From JAXGZG01 sp040771825 (GTDB taxonomy: Bacteria; Bacillota; Sulfobacillia; Fermentithermobacillales; Fermentithermobacillaceae): a stretch of 64,000 nt of DNA. The notes beneath the pieces are model-generated. The model had not been told where the DNA came from, made no database searches, and worked only from the letters and a program-made list of their open reading frames with translations. This document shows, piece by piece, positions 41,927 to 49,691 of the stretch. Where the stretch lies: assembly GCA_040771825.1 (NCBI GenBank), contig JAXGZG010000004.1:341989-405988 (forward strand). Reading direction: 5' to 3'. Position 1 is the first letter of the stretch. The number at the start of each line of letters is the position of its first letter. Position numbers and translations under genes: made by a program.

Positions 41927-42352
41927 ATGTCGTGGTTCTCCTGGGCCGTAGTGGCCGCCGTGTTTTGGGGCTTAGGCCCCGTATTTGCCAAACTTGGTCT
42001 CGCCAAGCCCGATCCACTCACAGCCCTGCTCATTAGAAGCGCCGCCGTATTGGCGGTGCTGGTTGTGTGGACTGCTATACGCGGAAACACTCTGGGGAAC
42101 CTTGGACAAGTCGATCTCAAGACCTGGGGGCTACTTCTTCTGGAAGGCAGTTTCGCATCAGTCATCGCCCATTTCGCCTATTTCAGCGCCCTCAAGACCG
42201 GCAACGTGGCCAACGTCGTCCCCATTACAGCATCCTACCCCCTGCTCTCTGTAGCCCTATCTGTTGTACTATTGGGAAGTAAGGTTACGGCAGGAAAGAT
42301 CCTCGGCGCGGTGTTTACAGTTCTCGGGATCTTGCTCCTGCAAAGATACTAG
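41927..42352 (+). CDS. EamA (DMT superfamily) small transporter
   Basis: 141 residues from the ATG at 41927, which is 7 nt after AGGAG; an ATG at 41912 is the longer option. One EamA domain of about five helices ('WAVVAAVFWGLGPVFAKLGL', 'ITASYPLLSVALSVVLLGSK'). Single-domain EamA proteins work as dimers. Substrate unknown. The nitrilase gene follows after ~30 nt. Confidence 0.85.
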   Translation: MSWFSWAVVAAVFWGLGPVFAKLGLAKPDPLTALLIRSAAVLAVLVVWTAIRGNTLGNLGQVDLKTWGLLLLEGSFASVIAHFAYFSALKTGNVANVVPITASYPLLSVALSVVLLGSKVTAGKILGAVFTVLGILLLQRY

Positions 42353-42383
42353 GGAATACACACCAGAGAGGGATACTTCTGAC

Positions 42384-44003
42384 ATGAGACCAAGAGTGGC
42401 TCTTATTCAGCATCGAGCTTACGATATCCACGGCGCTCAAGAAGGACTTGAAAGAACCCTTTCCATGGTCGACCAGGCAGTCGCCTCTGGAGCAGACTTG
42501 ATAGTCCTGCCAGAGTGTTCCTATCCCGGCTACTACCTTGGGCTTCAAAATGATCCCTTAGGCGCGGCCTCTAGTTGGGAACTGGCGCTGGACAAGTTCC
42601 GTCACAAGGCGGCGCAACACAAGGTTCTGATCTCCTTGGGCATAGCCGAGATTTGTCAAGGGACTCTGTACAACTCGGCTTTTCTCATGGGACCTGATGG
42701 CTCTATAATGGGACATGCCCGAAAGACGTTTCTCTGGCATTTCGACAACAGATGGTTCACCCCGGGGGACGAGTATAGGGTCTTCGATACACCCCTGGGT
42801 CCAGTAGGCATGATCATCTGCGCCGATGGACGCATGCCCGAGATTTCAAGAGAGCTGTGCCTTGCCGGCGCAAATATCATCATCAACACGACCTGCTGGG
42901 TGACTACGGGAAGGGACCCTAAGAGCCTTCGAAACCCCCAAGTCGATTACATTATCCCCACAAGGGCTTTCGAGAACGGCGCCTGGTTTGTTTGCGCCAA
43001 CAAGGTCGGAAGCGAGGCTGATTCCATCGTATACTGCGGTCAGAGCATGGTGGCATCGCCCCAAGGGGAGGTTGTGGCCAAAGCATCGCCTCACCGCCAA
43101 GAGATCGTCCTAGCCGAGCTAGAACTAGAGACGAAGGCTCACACTAAAGCCATGGCCTTGCGCCGGGAGCACTATTCCCCCGAATTCTCCCTCATAGGCG
43201 CGGACAACCAGAGTACTCCCTTGGGAAGGCTTCTAGACTCGCCTCTAGTGCCCAGAACCGCTGTAGCCCTTGTGGCATTGGCCCAGCTCTCAAGAGACGT
43301 ATCCTTCCAGGACTACGTAAACCAAGGTGGGCAAATGGCGTCCCAGTTGTCCCAGCAAGGCGTCAATCTTGTGGTCTTGCCAGAGGCTCCGTGCACTTCT
43401 GTGAGAGACGCGCCTACCCTTCTCCTAGAGGCGCTCGGCCCCATAGCCGATAGGCTCGGCATCTATCTGGCTGCAACGGCCAGACGCCCCCGCTCAATGA
43501 CCGTGGTCTCCGGCCCCAAGGGGTTTGCTAGAATCTACGGCAGGGAGCCCGTTGGCGCCAGCGGCGCCCAAGACCCGCTGAGAAAGTCTCTGCCTGGCTC
43601 CGGAGATCTTCTGGAAATCGGGGGAGGAGTGCGGGTAGGCTTCATGCGAGGCTACGCCGGATTTGTGCCGGAAGTCCCTCGAATACTCTTTCTCAAGGGC
43701 GCTGACCTCATAGTATGGCAGGCTGATCTCGGGATGGGGCTGGAGCAGAACGTGGCCCTTACCCGGGCCATAGAGAATCGGTCATATGTTGCTCTGGCAA
43801 ACTGCTCTTCCAAAGACGATTCTCGGAACAGCCTCTTGGTGTCACCTGACGGGCACGTAGTGGCAGAGACTTTTCCAGGCGTCAACCAGGCGGTTGTGGC
43901 TCAGATATCGGCCTCAGCATCTAGGATCAAGCAACTGACCTGGGGCACCAACGTGTTTACGGGAAGACTCCCCCATCTCTACCAAAAGACTTCCCAGCGC
44001 TAG
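42384..44003 (+). CDS. Tandem carbon-nitrogen hydrolase; second domain lacks catalytic residues
   Basis: 539 residues from the ATG at 42384. Domain 1 (residues 1-~270) is a full nitrilase/amidase with E44 ('VLPECSYPG'), K114 ('HARKTFLWHF') and nucleophile C146 ('MIICADGRMPE'). Domain 2 (residues ~285-539) keeps the fold and the first glutamate ('VVLPEAPC') but has Ile or Arg at the lysine site ('FARIYGREP') and Gly at the cysteine site ('VGFMRGYAGFVPE'), so it is probably inactive. Nitrilase-family enzymes hydrolyse amides or nitriles; the substrate is not evident. It sits between EamA and MFS transporter genes, perhaps as one unit of uptake/export and hydrolysis. Confidence 0.85.
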   Translation: MRPRVALIQHRAYDIHGAQEGLERTLSMVDQAVASGADLIVLPECSYPGYYLGLQNDPLGAASSWELALDKFRHKAAQHKVLISLGIAEICQGTLYNSAFLMGPDGSIMGHARKTFLWHFDNRWFTPGDEYRVFDTPLGPVGMIICADGRMPEISRELCLAGANIIINTTCWVTTGRDPKSLRNPQVDYIIPTRAFENGAWFVCANKVGSEADSIVYCGQSMVASPQGEVVAKASPHRQEIVLAELELETKAHTKAMALRREHYSPEFSLIGADNQSTPLGRLLDSPLVPRTAVALVALAQLSRDVSFQDYVNQGGQMASQLSQQGVNLVVLPEAPCTSVRDAPTLLLEALGPIADRLGIYLAATARRPRSMTVVSGPKGFARIYGREPVGASGAQDPLRKSLPGSGDLLEIGGGVRVGFMRGYAGFVPEVPRILFLKGADLIVWQADLGMGLEQNVALTRAIENRSYVALANCSSKDDSRNSLLVSPDGHVVAETFPGVNQAVVAQISASASRIKQLTWGTNVFTGRLPHLYQKTSQR

Positions 44004-44016
44004 GAGGTTATAACCA

Positions 44017-45306
44017 GTGCCTCAAGACGAACCGCGGACGCGTCCAGAAGGCCGACCAAACTGCCCGAAGCGTCCATCAGCACAAGGCGCCTCGTGGCTC
44101 TTTTTACCGTCCGCCTACATGCTGCTCTTCTCTTTGCGGTTCACAGAAGTGTTCTGGGTCATATTTCTGCGAAACAAAGGTTTATCTTTTGCGGCCATCG
44201 GGCTCTTGGAGACGGCCTTTCACATTTCGTCCCTCTGCAGCGAGATACCCACGGGGATTATCGCCGATAGGTGGGGTCGCAAAGTAAGTCTTGCAGTTGG
44301 CCGAGGAATAGCCGCCGTGTCGGCGGCCCTTACGCTCTACGCCAAGAGTTGGGGAGTTTTGAGCGCAGCTTTCGTGCTCAACGCAATCTCATACACCTGC
44401 CATTCAGGGGCGTTTGAGGCCCTTGTCTATGATTCTGGACCCCCCGAAGTTAGTTCCCAGTTCGCGGCAACTTGGGGAAACCTTAACTCAGTGTACCTAG
44501 TTGGAACGGCCCTTGCGGGGCTTTCGGCCACACTCATGTCGCGCTATTCTCTGGATCTGCTCTACAAAGCCGCTGTGGTCACGGATCTTGCGGCTGTGGC
44601 GACGGCATGCTTCTTGGCAGAGGACGTCCGCAGCCGGCGCCAGCAGAAGCGCAGCGAGACTGCGTGGAGTGGGCTCAAGAACGACGTCGAGAGGCTCATT
44701 TCCGCCCTGAAACGGCCCATCCTTCTGTGGCTCTTGCTCCTTTGGGGAATCGGTTCTGCCATGGGTACTTCGGTCCATTTCTATGGACAGGCTTTCTTGG
44801 AAGAATCCAAAGTGCCGCTTTCCATCATCGGCCTGACAGGAACCGTCAGCAATCTTCTTGCGGTGGTTCCCACTCGGACCGCCCATAGCCTCAGCAGGCG
44901 TTACGGACAAACTAGACCCCTCATTATAGGGAGCTTGGGCATCCCGGCCACTGTGGCCTTGCTGGCGCTTCTCCCTGCCAAGGTTAGTCCGGTCTGGAGA
45001 ATCATTCTCGTAGCAGGGTACTTGGGGCTCACTGTGATATTGGAGACTCTCTATCCCCTCATGTCGGAATCAGTTAACGATCTGGTTAGCTCCGAAAACC
45101 GCGCCACTGTGCTCTCATCTGGCGGAATGGTTTTCAGCGTGGCCATGATGGCCATGTTCCCGGTCATTGGCTTTTTAGGTGACCGCATTGGCCTCAGGTG
45201 GAGTCTGGGAATAGCAGCGTTTGGGGTAGCACTGGCTATGATCCCGGCGTCTTGTCGCCTATCTCGCTCTCTGGAAGCGAAACCCCCAGCATCTCGTGAA
45301 CTCTGA
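44017..45306 (+). CDS. Major facilitator superfamily transporter
   Basis: 429 residues, about twelve hydrophobic segments. The MFS loop 2-3 motif is present as 'GIIADRWGRKVSLAVGRGI'. GTG start with AGGAGG upstream, 13 nt after the nitrilase stop, so co-transcribed. Substrate unknown. Its last 71 nt overlap the 3' end of the convergent glycosidase-like gene. Confidence 0.88.
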   Translation: MPQDEPRTRPEGRPNCPKRPSAQGASWLFLPSAYMLLFSLRFTEVFWVIFLRNKGLSFAAIGLLETAFHISSLCSEIPTGIIADRWGRKVSLAVGRGIAAVSAALTLYAKSWGVLSAAFVLNAISYTCHSGAFEALVYDSGPPEVSSQFAATWGNLNSVYLVGTALAGLSATLMSRYSLDLLYKAAVVTDLAAVATACFLAEDVRSRRQQKRSETAWSGLKNDVERLISALKRPILLWLLLLWGIGSAMGTSVHFYGQAFLEESKVPLSIIGLTGTVSNLLAVVPTRTAHSLSRRYGQTRPLIIGSLGIPATVALLALLPAKVSPVWRIILVAGYLGLTVILETLYPLMSESVNDLVSSENRATVLSSGGMVFSVAMMAMFPVIGFLGDRIGLRWSLGIAAFGVALAMIPASCRLSRSLEAKPPASREL

Positions 45307-46459
45307 TTAGATTGGACGATTCCATGACGTTCCACGGATAGTCTCTGGCGGCGCATTCTTGCCGCACCCAACGACAAAACTCCTCCGCCTTGTCTCTTTG
45401 CCCCATGAGTAGCGATGCCACGGCGATTTCAGCCCAGGGAAAATCGTCTCCAGTCTCCCCGTATTCCCAGTTGGGGAACCTCCTGTTAAACTCGTCCCAT
45501 ATCTCTACGGCTTTTTGGCTTTTGCGGTTAACTACTCCCGAGGATATGAGGAAAATCTGTGATACCGCATCGGGATACCACTTGCCTCTTCGCGGGTATC
45601 GCTTGCCCAACCAGGTAAGGGACCAAGCGTATTCGCCGGATTTGGGATTGTACAAAACCTCATCGATACCTTGCCGTACGCAGGCTGCCAGTGTCCTGCA
45701 CCATACCGCATCCTCAGGGAACCCAACGCTCTCAAGGGTGTCGGCCCAATCCAAGAGCCCGCGATAGTTCTCGGCGTTATCCATAAGGTACTTGGTGTCG
45801 CTATTGGGCTTGACACGAACCAGGCCATCGCCGTCCATGAGCGTTGCTAGGACTCGAGCCACAAGGTCTATAGAGTCTTTGCGGGCAAGGATGAATGCGT
45901 CGTCGCCTGTGGCCTGGTGATAACGGGATACCAGGGATAGAAATGTGGAAGCGTAGCTGTCCGCCGAATCGTAGTTGCGGGTCGGAACGATCTGGCCGTC
46001 TCGCACTCGAAAGTCGTAGATCGTGCCCGCAAGTCCCCATCTGTCAGGCTTATTCAGATTGTCCAGGTACCAGTCCATGTACCGCGCCGACCACGGCGGA
46101 TCGTAGTCAACCATGACCTTGGCGGCCAGATTGGCGAAATACGGTATGACCAGGCTTCTTTGAGGTGTCTGGGCTATTGCCCCGTTAGGAAGCTGGCATT
46201 CCTTCAGCCATTGGATTTCCTCGAGAAACTGGTGAGGCGGCGGTGTGCCTGGGGTGCCCGGCGTTTCGGCGAAGGGGGAACCGACTCCGGCTGATAGCAA
46301 GACCACATCCCCAGGATGGTTCAGGGCCATAGTCAGCAGCCTAAGTCCTCCGGCGACAAACGCCCCTATCAGAAGGAGAATAACGCCGGCGAACCATTTG
46401 GGTCTTTGTCTTGAAGTGACACGGGACAGCAACCAAAGCAACATCCTTTCGAAAACCAA
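45236..46459 (-). CDS. Membrane-anchored six-hairpin glycosidase-like protein
   Basis: 407 residues. One N-terminal membrane segment ('WFAGVILLLIGAFVAGGLRL'), a Pro-rich linker, then an all-helical domain with the look of an (alpha/alpha)6 barrel: 'WYLDNLNKPDRWGLAGTIYDF', 'NYDSADSYASTFLSLVSRYH', 'DNAENYRGLLDWADTLESVG' and 'GETGDDFPWAEIAVASLL'. The acidic 'DSADSYA' and 'DNAENY' motifs are like those of six-hairpin glycosidases. Catalytic function and substrate unproven. It is likely outside the cell membrane. The 3' end overlaps the MFS gene by 71 nt, convergently. Confidence 0.6.
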   Translation of the reverse strand: MVFERMLLWLLSRVTSRQRPKWFAGVILLLIGAFVAGGLRLLTMALNHPGDVVLLSAGVGSPFAETPGTPGTPPPHQFLEEIQWLKECQLPNGAIAQTPQRSLVIPYFANLAAKVMVDYDPPWSARYMDWYLDNLNKPDRWGLAGTIYDFRVRDGQIVPTRNYDSADSYASTFLSLVSRYHQATGDDAFILARKDSIDLVARVLATLMDGDGLVRVKPNSDTKYLMDNAENYRGLLDWADTLESVGFPEDAVWCRTLAACVRQGIDEVLYNPKSGEYAWSLTWLGKRYPRRGKWYPDAVSQIFLISSGVVNRKSQKAVEIWDEFNRRFPNWEYGETGDDFPWAEIAVASLLMGQRDKAEEFCRWVRQECAARDYPWNVMESSNLIRVHEMLGVSLPESEIGDKTPGS

Positions 46460-46589
46460 TAGGCGGCATAGTGACGGCTCCTGGAGCCGGAAAAGAAGAG
46501 GCCAACCAAGGAAAGCACCCCGTGGAAGCCGGACTTTTCATAAGATGTAGTTTCTCTGTGGACAGACAAACTCCTGCTAGCGGCCACTA

Positions 46590-46670
46590 ATGACTGCCAA
46601 TGGCCGCTGTTGGCGGCTGGTGGCTGCTATTGGTCGCTGGCGGTGGCGGTCGGTGGCTGCTATTGGTCGG
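46590..46670. repeat. GGT/GGC-rich short repeats between two genes
   Basis: An 18-bp direct repeat GGTGGCTGCTATTGGTCG occurs at 46619-46636 and 46652-46669, in an ~80-bp tract of related units. The second copy includes the stop codon of the metallo-hydrolase gene read on the minus strand. No ORF in the tract has an SD. Confidence 0.75.
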
Positions 46671-47451
46671 AATGCCTGGTGTTGCCGGTGCTATAGGTGG
46701 CGCCTTGGCGCACGATTTCTGCACCAGGAAAGACTTCCCTGCACTCCTCAAGGAGGGTCATTTCATCGTATAGCGGCCAGATATGAGTCAGCAGAAGCCT
46801 CTTGACTCCTGCCTCTTTGGCTACCTCCCCTGCCTGTCTTGCAGTTAGGTGGCGCTGGGCAGCAAACTCCCTGTCTTCTTCTGTTGCTGAGGCCTCGCAG
46901 ATGAATATGTCGGCGCCTTTGGCGGCCTCTATCAGCCCTTCACAAGGGCAGGTGTCGCCAGAGTAAGCTATGATTCCGCTTGGGGTCTGGATGCGAATCC
47001 CGTGGGTAGTGACAGGGTGGCACACTTGGAAGAAGGTGATTTTCATTGTGCCTACTGCGATGGAATCACCGTGGGATACGGCGGTAGCAAACATGGCTTC
47101 TTTGTAGTTGAGCAAGTCGTGCTCCGCTTGAGGGGTCGCAGGGGCATATACCTGAACCTTGGGAGGAAGAACGCGGTAGCGCTGGTCCGGACTGACTGCA
47201 TACCTGAGAACCGTCATGTCGGCCATGTGGTCGAAGTGAAGGTGGGACAAGGCAACAAATCGGATCATAGACAAACGTCCGACATACTGCTGGAAATTGG
47301 CGAGCACCCCGGGGCCGCAGTCCAAAAGGATGCCCTGTTTGTGCGTTGACCCCTCACAAGGGTTCTCGCACTCTACCCAATATCCGGATCCCGCTCCCCT
47401 TGCAGGCGGGAACGGGGAGTACTTGCCCAGTACAGTCACGTTCACGTTCAT
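46660..47451 (-). CDS. Metallo-beta-lactamase-fold hydrolase (YhfI/RNase Z-like)
   Basis: 263 residues. Zinc-site motif 'LSHLHFDHMADM' (H-x-H-x-D-H), later ligands in 'YSGDTCPCEG' (Asp) and 'LLLTHIWPLYD' (His), as well as 'ILLDCGPGVLANF'. This arrangement belongs to the ElaC/YhfI-like group. tRNA 3' processing is possible, but tRNA-Val here encodes its own CCA and the flexible exosite arm is short, so the substrate is open. The last ten bases of the gene lie in a repeat. Confidence 0.85.
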   Translation of the reverse strand: MNVNVTVLGKYSPFPPARGAGSGYWVECENPCEGSTHKQGILLDCGPGVLANFQQYVGRLSMIRFVALSHLHFDHMADMTVLRYAVSPDQRYRVLPPKVQVYAPATPQAEHDLLNYKEAMFATAVSHGDSIAVGTMKITFFQVCHPVTTHGIRIQTPSGIIAYSGDTCPCEGLIEAAKGADIFICEASATEEDREFAAQRHLTARQAGEVAKEAGVKRLLLTHIWPLYDEMTLLEECREVFPGAEIVRQGATYSTGNTRHSDQ

Positions 47452-47586
47452 TGCCTCCCGTCGATACCTTCCGTTCGTACCTCCCCCATTATACAGGCGG
47501 CGCTGATTGGGTCTAGGGGCTGGCGCGGGTTCTAGTTACAGGCCGATTGAGGCCTACATTCAAGCTGCATTCCAGCACGCATGCCA

Positions 47587-47615
47587 TTGATCCTGCATCC
47601 TCGGTCTGCTATGAT
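47587..47615 (+). promoter_or_regulatory. tRNA-Val promoter
   Basis: TTGATC (47587-47592) and TATGAT (47610-47615) are 17 nt apart, and the -10 box ends 11 nt before the tRNA. This is a good vegetative-sigma match. Confidence 0.65.
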
Positions 47616-47626
47616 AATTCTTGCGT

Positions 47627-47703
47627 GGGGAGTTGGCTCAGGCGGTTAGAGCGCGTGCCTCACATGCACGAAGTCAGGGGTTCGAGTCCCTTACTCCCCA
47701 CCA
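47627..47703 (+). tRNA. tRNA-Val (anticodon CAC)
   Basis: Full cloverleaf: acceptor GGGGAGT/ACTCCCC, D stem GCTC/GAGC, anticodon stem CGTGC/GCACG around loop CTCACAT (anticodon CAC, reads GUG), T arm GGGTTCGAGTCCC-like, discriminator A and an encoded CCA at 47701-47703. Confidence 0.97.
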
Positions 47704-47761
47704 CGCGCCACGCCCAGTTCCTATTCCACTTCAACTTGCGCCTATTCCAGTTCATTTTCAC

Positions 47762-48337
47762 CTATCCTAGTTCGTCCTCGGTGATCGTCATCAGAATGAG
47801 GCAGCGAGACCTCTCGGCTCCACCCTCTTCAGGCACCCGCACACGCCCTTGGGCTTTGAAGCCAACCTTGCGGTAACACCTTCTAGCGCGCACATTGTCG
47901 CTGTCAACCCGAAGGAGGATCTCTCGAAGAGATGTAGTTTCAAAAAGTCCTCTAACAAACGTGTATACCGCATCCTGCCCCAGCCCCTGATTCCAGAAGG
48001 ACTTATCGCCAATGACCACTCTGATCTCGCCGCTGTGAGAACGCCACGCCATGTTGACGACTTCTACCTCGCCGATTGGCCTCCCGTCTTCCAACTCAAT
48101 GACCATGGTCCGCCTTAGCAGGTGTTGCTTATGTAGATACCAAACCCTCGCCTCTTCCCTGTTGTCGAAGTTTTTCCCTGTCCAACGGGTGATCTCTTCG
48201 TCAGAATCCCACTTCATGAGTAGTTCAATATCATCTTCTCTTACCGGCCGAAGCCTGACCCGCGAACCTACGAAGACATTGGAGCCCGGTGCTTCTTCAT
48301 CTTGCATTTGCCGTGCATCATCAAGTGCTCTGGACAA
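47762..48337 (-). CDS. GNAT family N-acetyltransferase (RimJ/RimL-like)
   Basis: 191 residues from the TTG at 48337; an ATG at 48307 before the domain is an alternative. The fold pattern is clear: 'VRLRPVREDDIELLMKWDSDE', 'GEVEVVNMAWRSHSGEIRVVIG', and the acetyl-CoA loop 'WNQGLGQDAVYTFVRG', then 'LRVDSDNVRARRCYRKVGF'. It acetylates the amino group of a protein N-terminus or small molecule. Target unknown. Transcribed toward the tRNA-Val gene. Confidence 0.85.
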   Translation of the reverse strand: MSRALDDARQMQDEEAPGSNVFVGSRVRLRPVREDDIELLMKWDSDEEITRWTGKNFDNREEARVWYLHKQHLLRRTMVIELEDGRPIGEVEVVNMAWRSHSGEIRVVIGDKSFWNQGLGQDAVYTFVRGLFETTSLREILLRVDSDNVRARRCYRKVGFKAQGRVRVPEEGGAERSRCLILMTITEDELG

Positions 48338-48497
48338 ATGGAACGCCTCTTCCCGTCCCTAAACATGCGTTGTGCAGGGACATTTCTACAAGTTCAACAA
48401 AGGCGGGATTTTCCCTTTCGGCAGTAGGAAGCAATCTCAGGCAGATCTGGGGGCTCTAGCCATCGCGAAGCACAACGAAGCACATCAGAATATCGAA

Positions 48498-48518
48498 GGC
48501 CACGCGCTAGGCGTGGCC
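48498..48518 (-). terminator. Hairpin after the D-Ala-D-Ala ligase-like gene
   Basis: GGCCACGC and GCGTGGCC form an 8-bp stem with a 5-nt loop, 30 nt past the stop of the minus-strand ligase gene. The minus-strand tail TTCGATATTCT is partly U-rich. Confidence 0.6.
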
Positions 48519-48550
48519 CTTTGGTTCGCTAACGAATTACAGGCTATCCG

Positions 48551-49579
48551 CTACGCTATCTGCCGCGACCGCCTAGCAGGCACAAGCCTAGTCAGGTTAT
48601 TCCTCTTCAGGGCGCAATCTAGGACGCCGTTTACCAGTTCGGTGTAAGTCCACCCGCCCTTCTCGGCTATACGCGGATAGTCCGAGTAACCCGGGGCCAT
48701 GCCAGGGAGCGGGTTAATCTCCATGACGTTGGGAACGCCGTTTGCATCGAGCCGCATATCCACCCTAGCCAAATCCCGGCAGTCGAGGATGCGATACGTC
48801 TCAAGCGCTGTGCTCTTAAGGCTCTCCTCCAACTTTGGGGACACATCGGCAGGACAACTGTAGTAAACATCTTCACTCCAGTCGGTCTTGAACTGCCTGC
48901 TGTAGATCCTGGTGTGGTCCGGCGGAATCAGATCGAAGTTGATCTCCATTATGGGAAACACCACAGGCTTACGGTTACCGATTATCCCCACCGTAAACTC
49001 GCGGCCAGGCAGAAACTCCTCAACTAGCACCGGCTGCTTGTATTCCTTGAGGAGCCTTCTGGCCTCCCGGTAGAGATCTAGAGGCTCTTGGCAATGGGAT
49101 TTAGGCGACACTCCCATGCTAGAACCTTCGTGTGCAGGCTTCACAAACACAGGGAAATGGAATCCTTGTGCGTCAATCTCGCTCTCGCTTCCAAACACCC
49201 GAAAAGGGGCCGTGGGAATCCCGTGATAAGCCAACATCTTCTTGGTCAGAGGCTTGTCAAGGGTTACGGCAAGGGACAACACCCCTGAGCCAGTGTAAGG
49301 GATCCCGAGCATCTCAAGGACAGAAGGGATGTGACTCTCCCTTGACTCCCCCTTGAGCCCCTCGCACATGTTATAGACAATGTCCAGATGCCTATCTTGC
49401 AGCTCAGTTATTGCCCGGTAATTCCCCTCCAATAAACAAACATCGTGGCCATACGCCCTCAGCGCATCAGCCACGGCCAGAACCGTAGACTCCGAATCAA
49501 GCTCGGCCCCCAGGTCTGGAGGCTCGCCTTCTTCCGGCGGGTCCCCTTTCAGGTTATACATGACCCCTACCACGGCCAT
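48551..49579 (-). CDS. D-alanine-D-alanine ligase-like ATP-grasp enzyme
   Basis: About 342 residues from the ATG at 49579, which has AAGGGGGAA upstream; the frame runs to 49648. ATP-grasp motifs: 'LDIVYNMCEGLKGESRES', 'TLDKPLTKKML', 'FVKPAHEGSSMGVS', 'LVEEFLPGREFTVGII' and metal-binding 'VMEINPLPGM'. This fits the Ddl superfamily; the N-terminal 'MYNLKGDPPEEGEPPDL' and 'YRAI' parts differ from the housekeeping DdlA/B, so it may instead be one of the Ddl-like peptide ligases. Lies upstream of a hairpin and 110 nt beyond the lonA stop. Confidence 0.75.
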   Translation of the reverse strand: MAVVGVMYNLKGDPPEEGEPPDLGAELDSESTVLAVADALRAYGHDVCLLEGNYRAITELQDRHLDIVYNMCEGLKGESRESHIPSVLEMLGIPYTGSGVLSLAVTLDKPLTKKMLAYHGIPTAPFRVFGSESEIDAQGFHFPVFVKPAHEGSSMGVSPKSHCQEPLDLYREARRLLKEYKQPVLVEEFLPGREFTVGIIGNRKPVVFPIMEINFDLIPPDHTRIYSRQFKTDWSEDVYYSCPADVSPKLEESLKSTALETYRILDCRDLARVDMRLDANGVPNVMEINPLPGMAPGYSDYPRIAEKGGWTYTELVNGVLDCALKRNNLTRLVPARRSRQIA

Positions 49580-49691
49580 CCCGACATGTTCCCCCTTTGG
49601 CACTATCATGCAAGAGATTATTGCACGCGCCAAATAACGAGTCAACACAATTCTTAAAGAATCTTCACGTGAATATGCAATTCACCAACCG

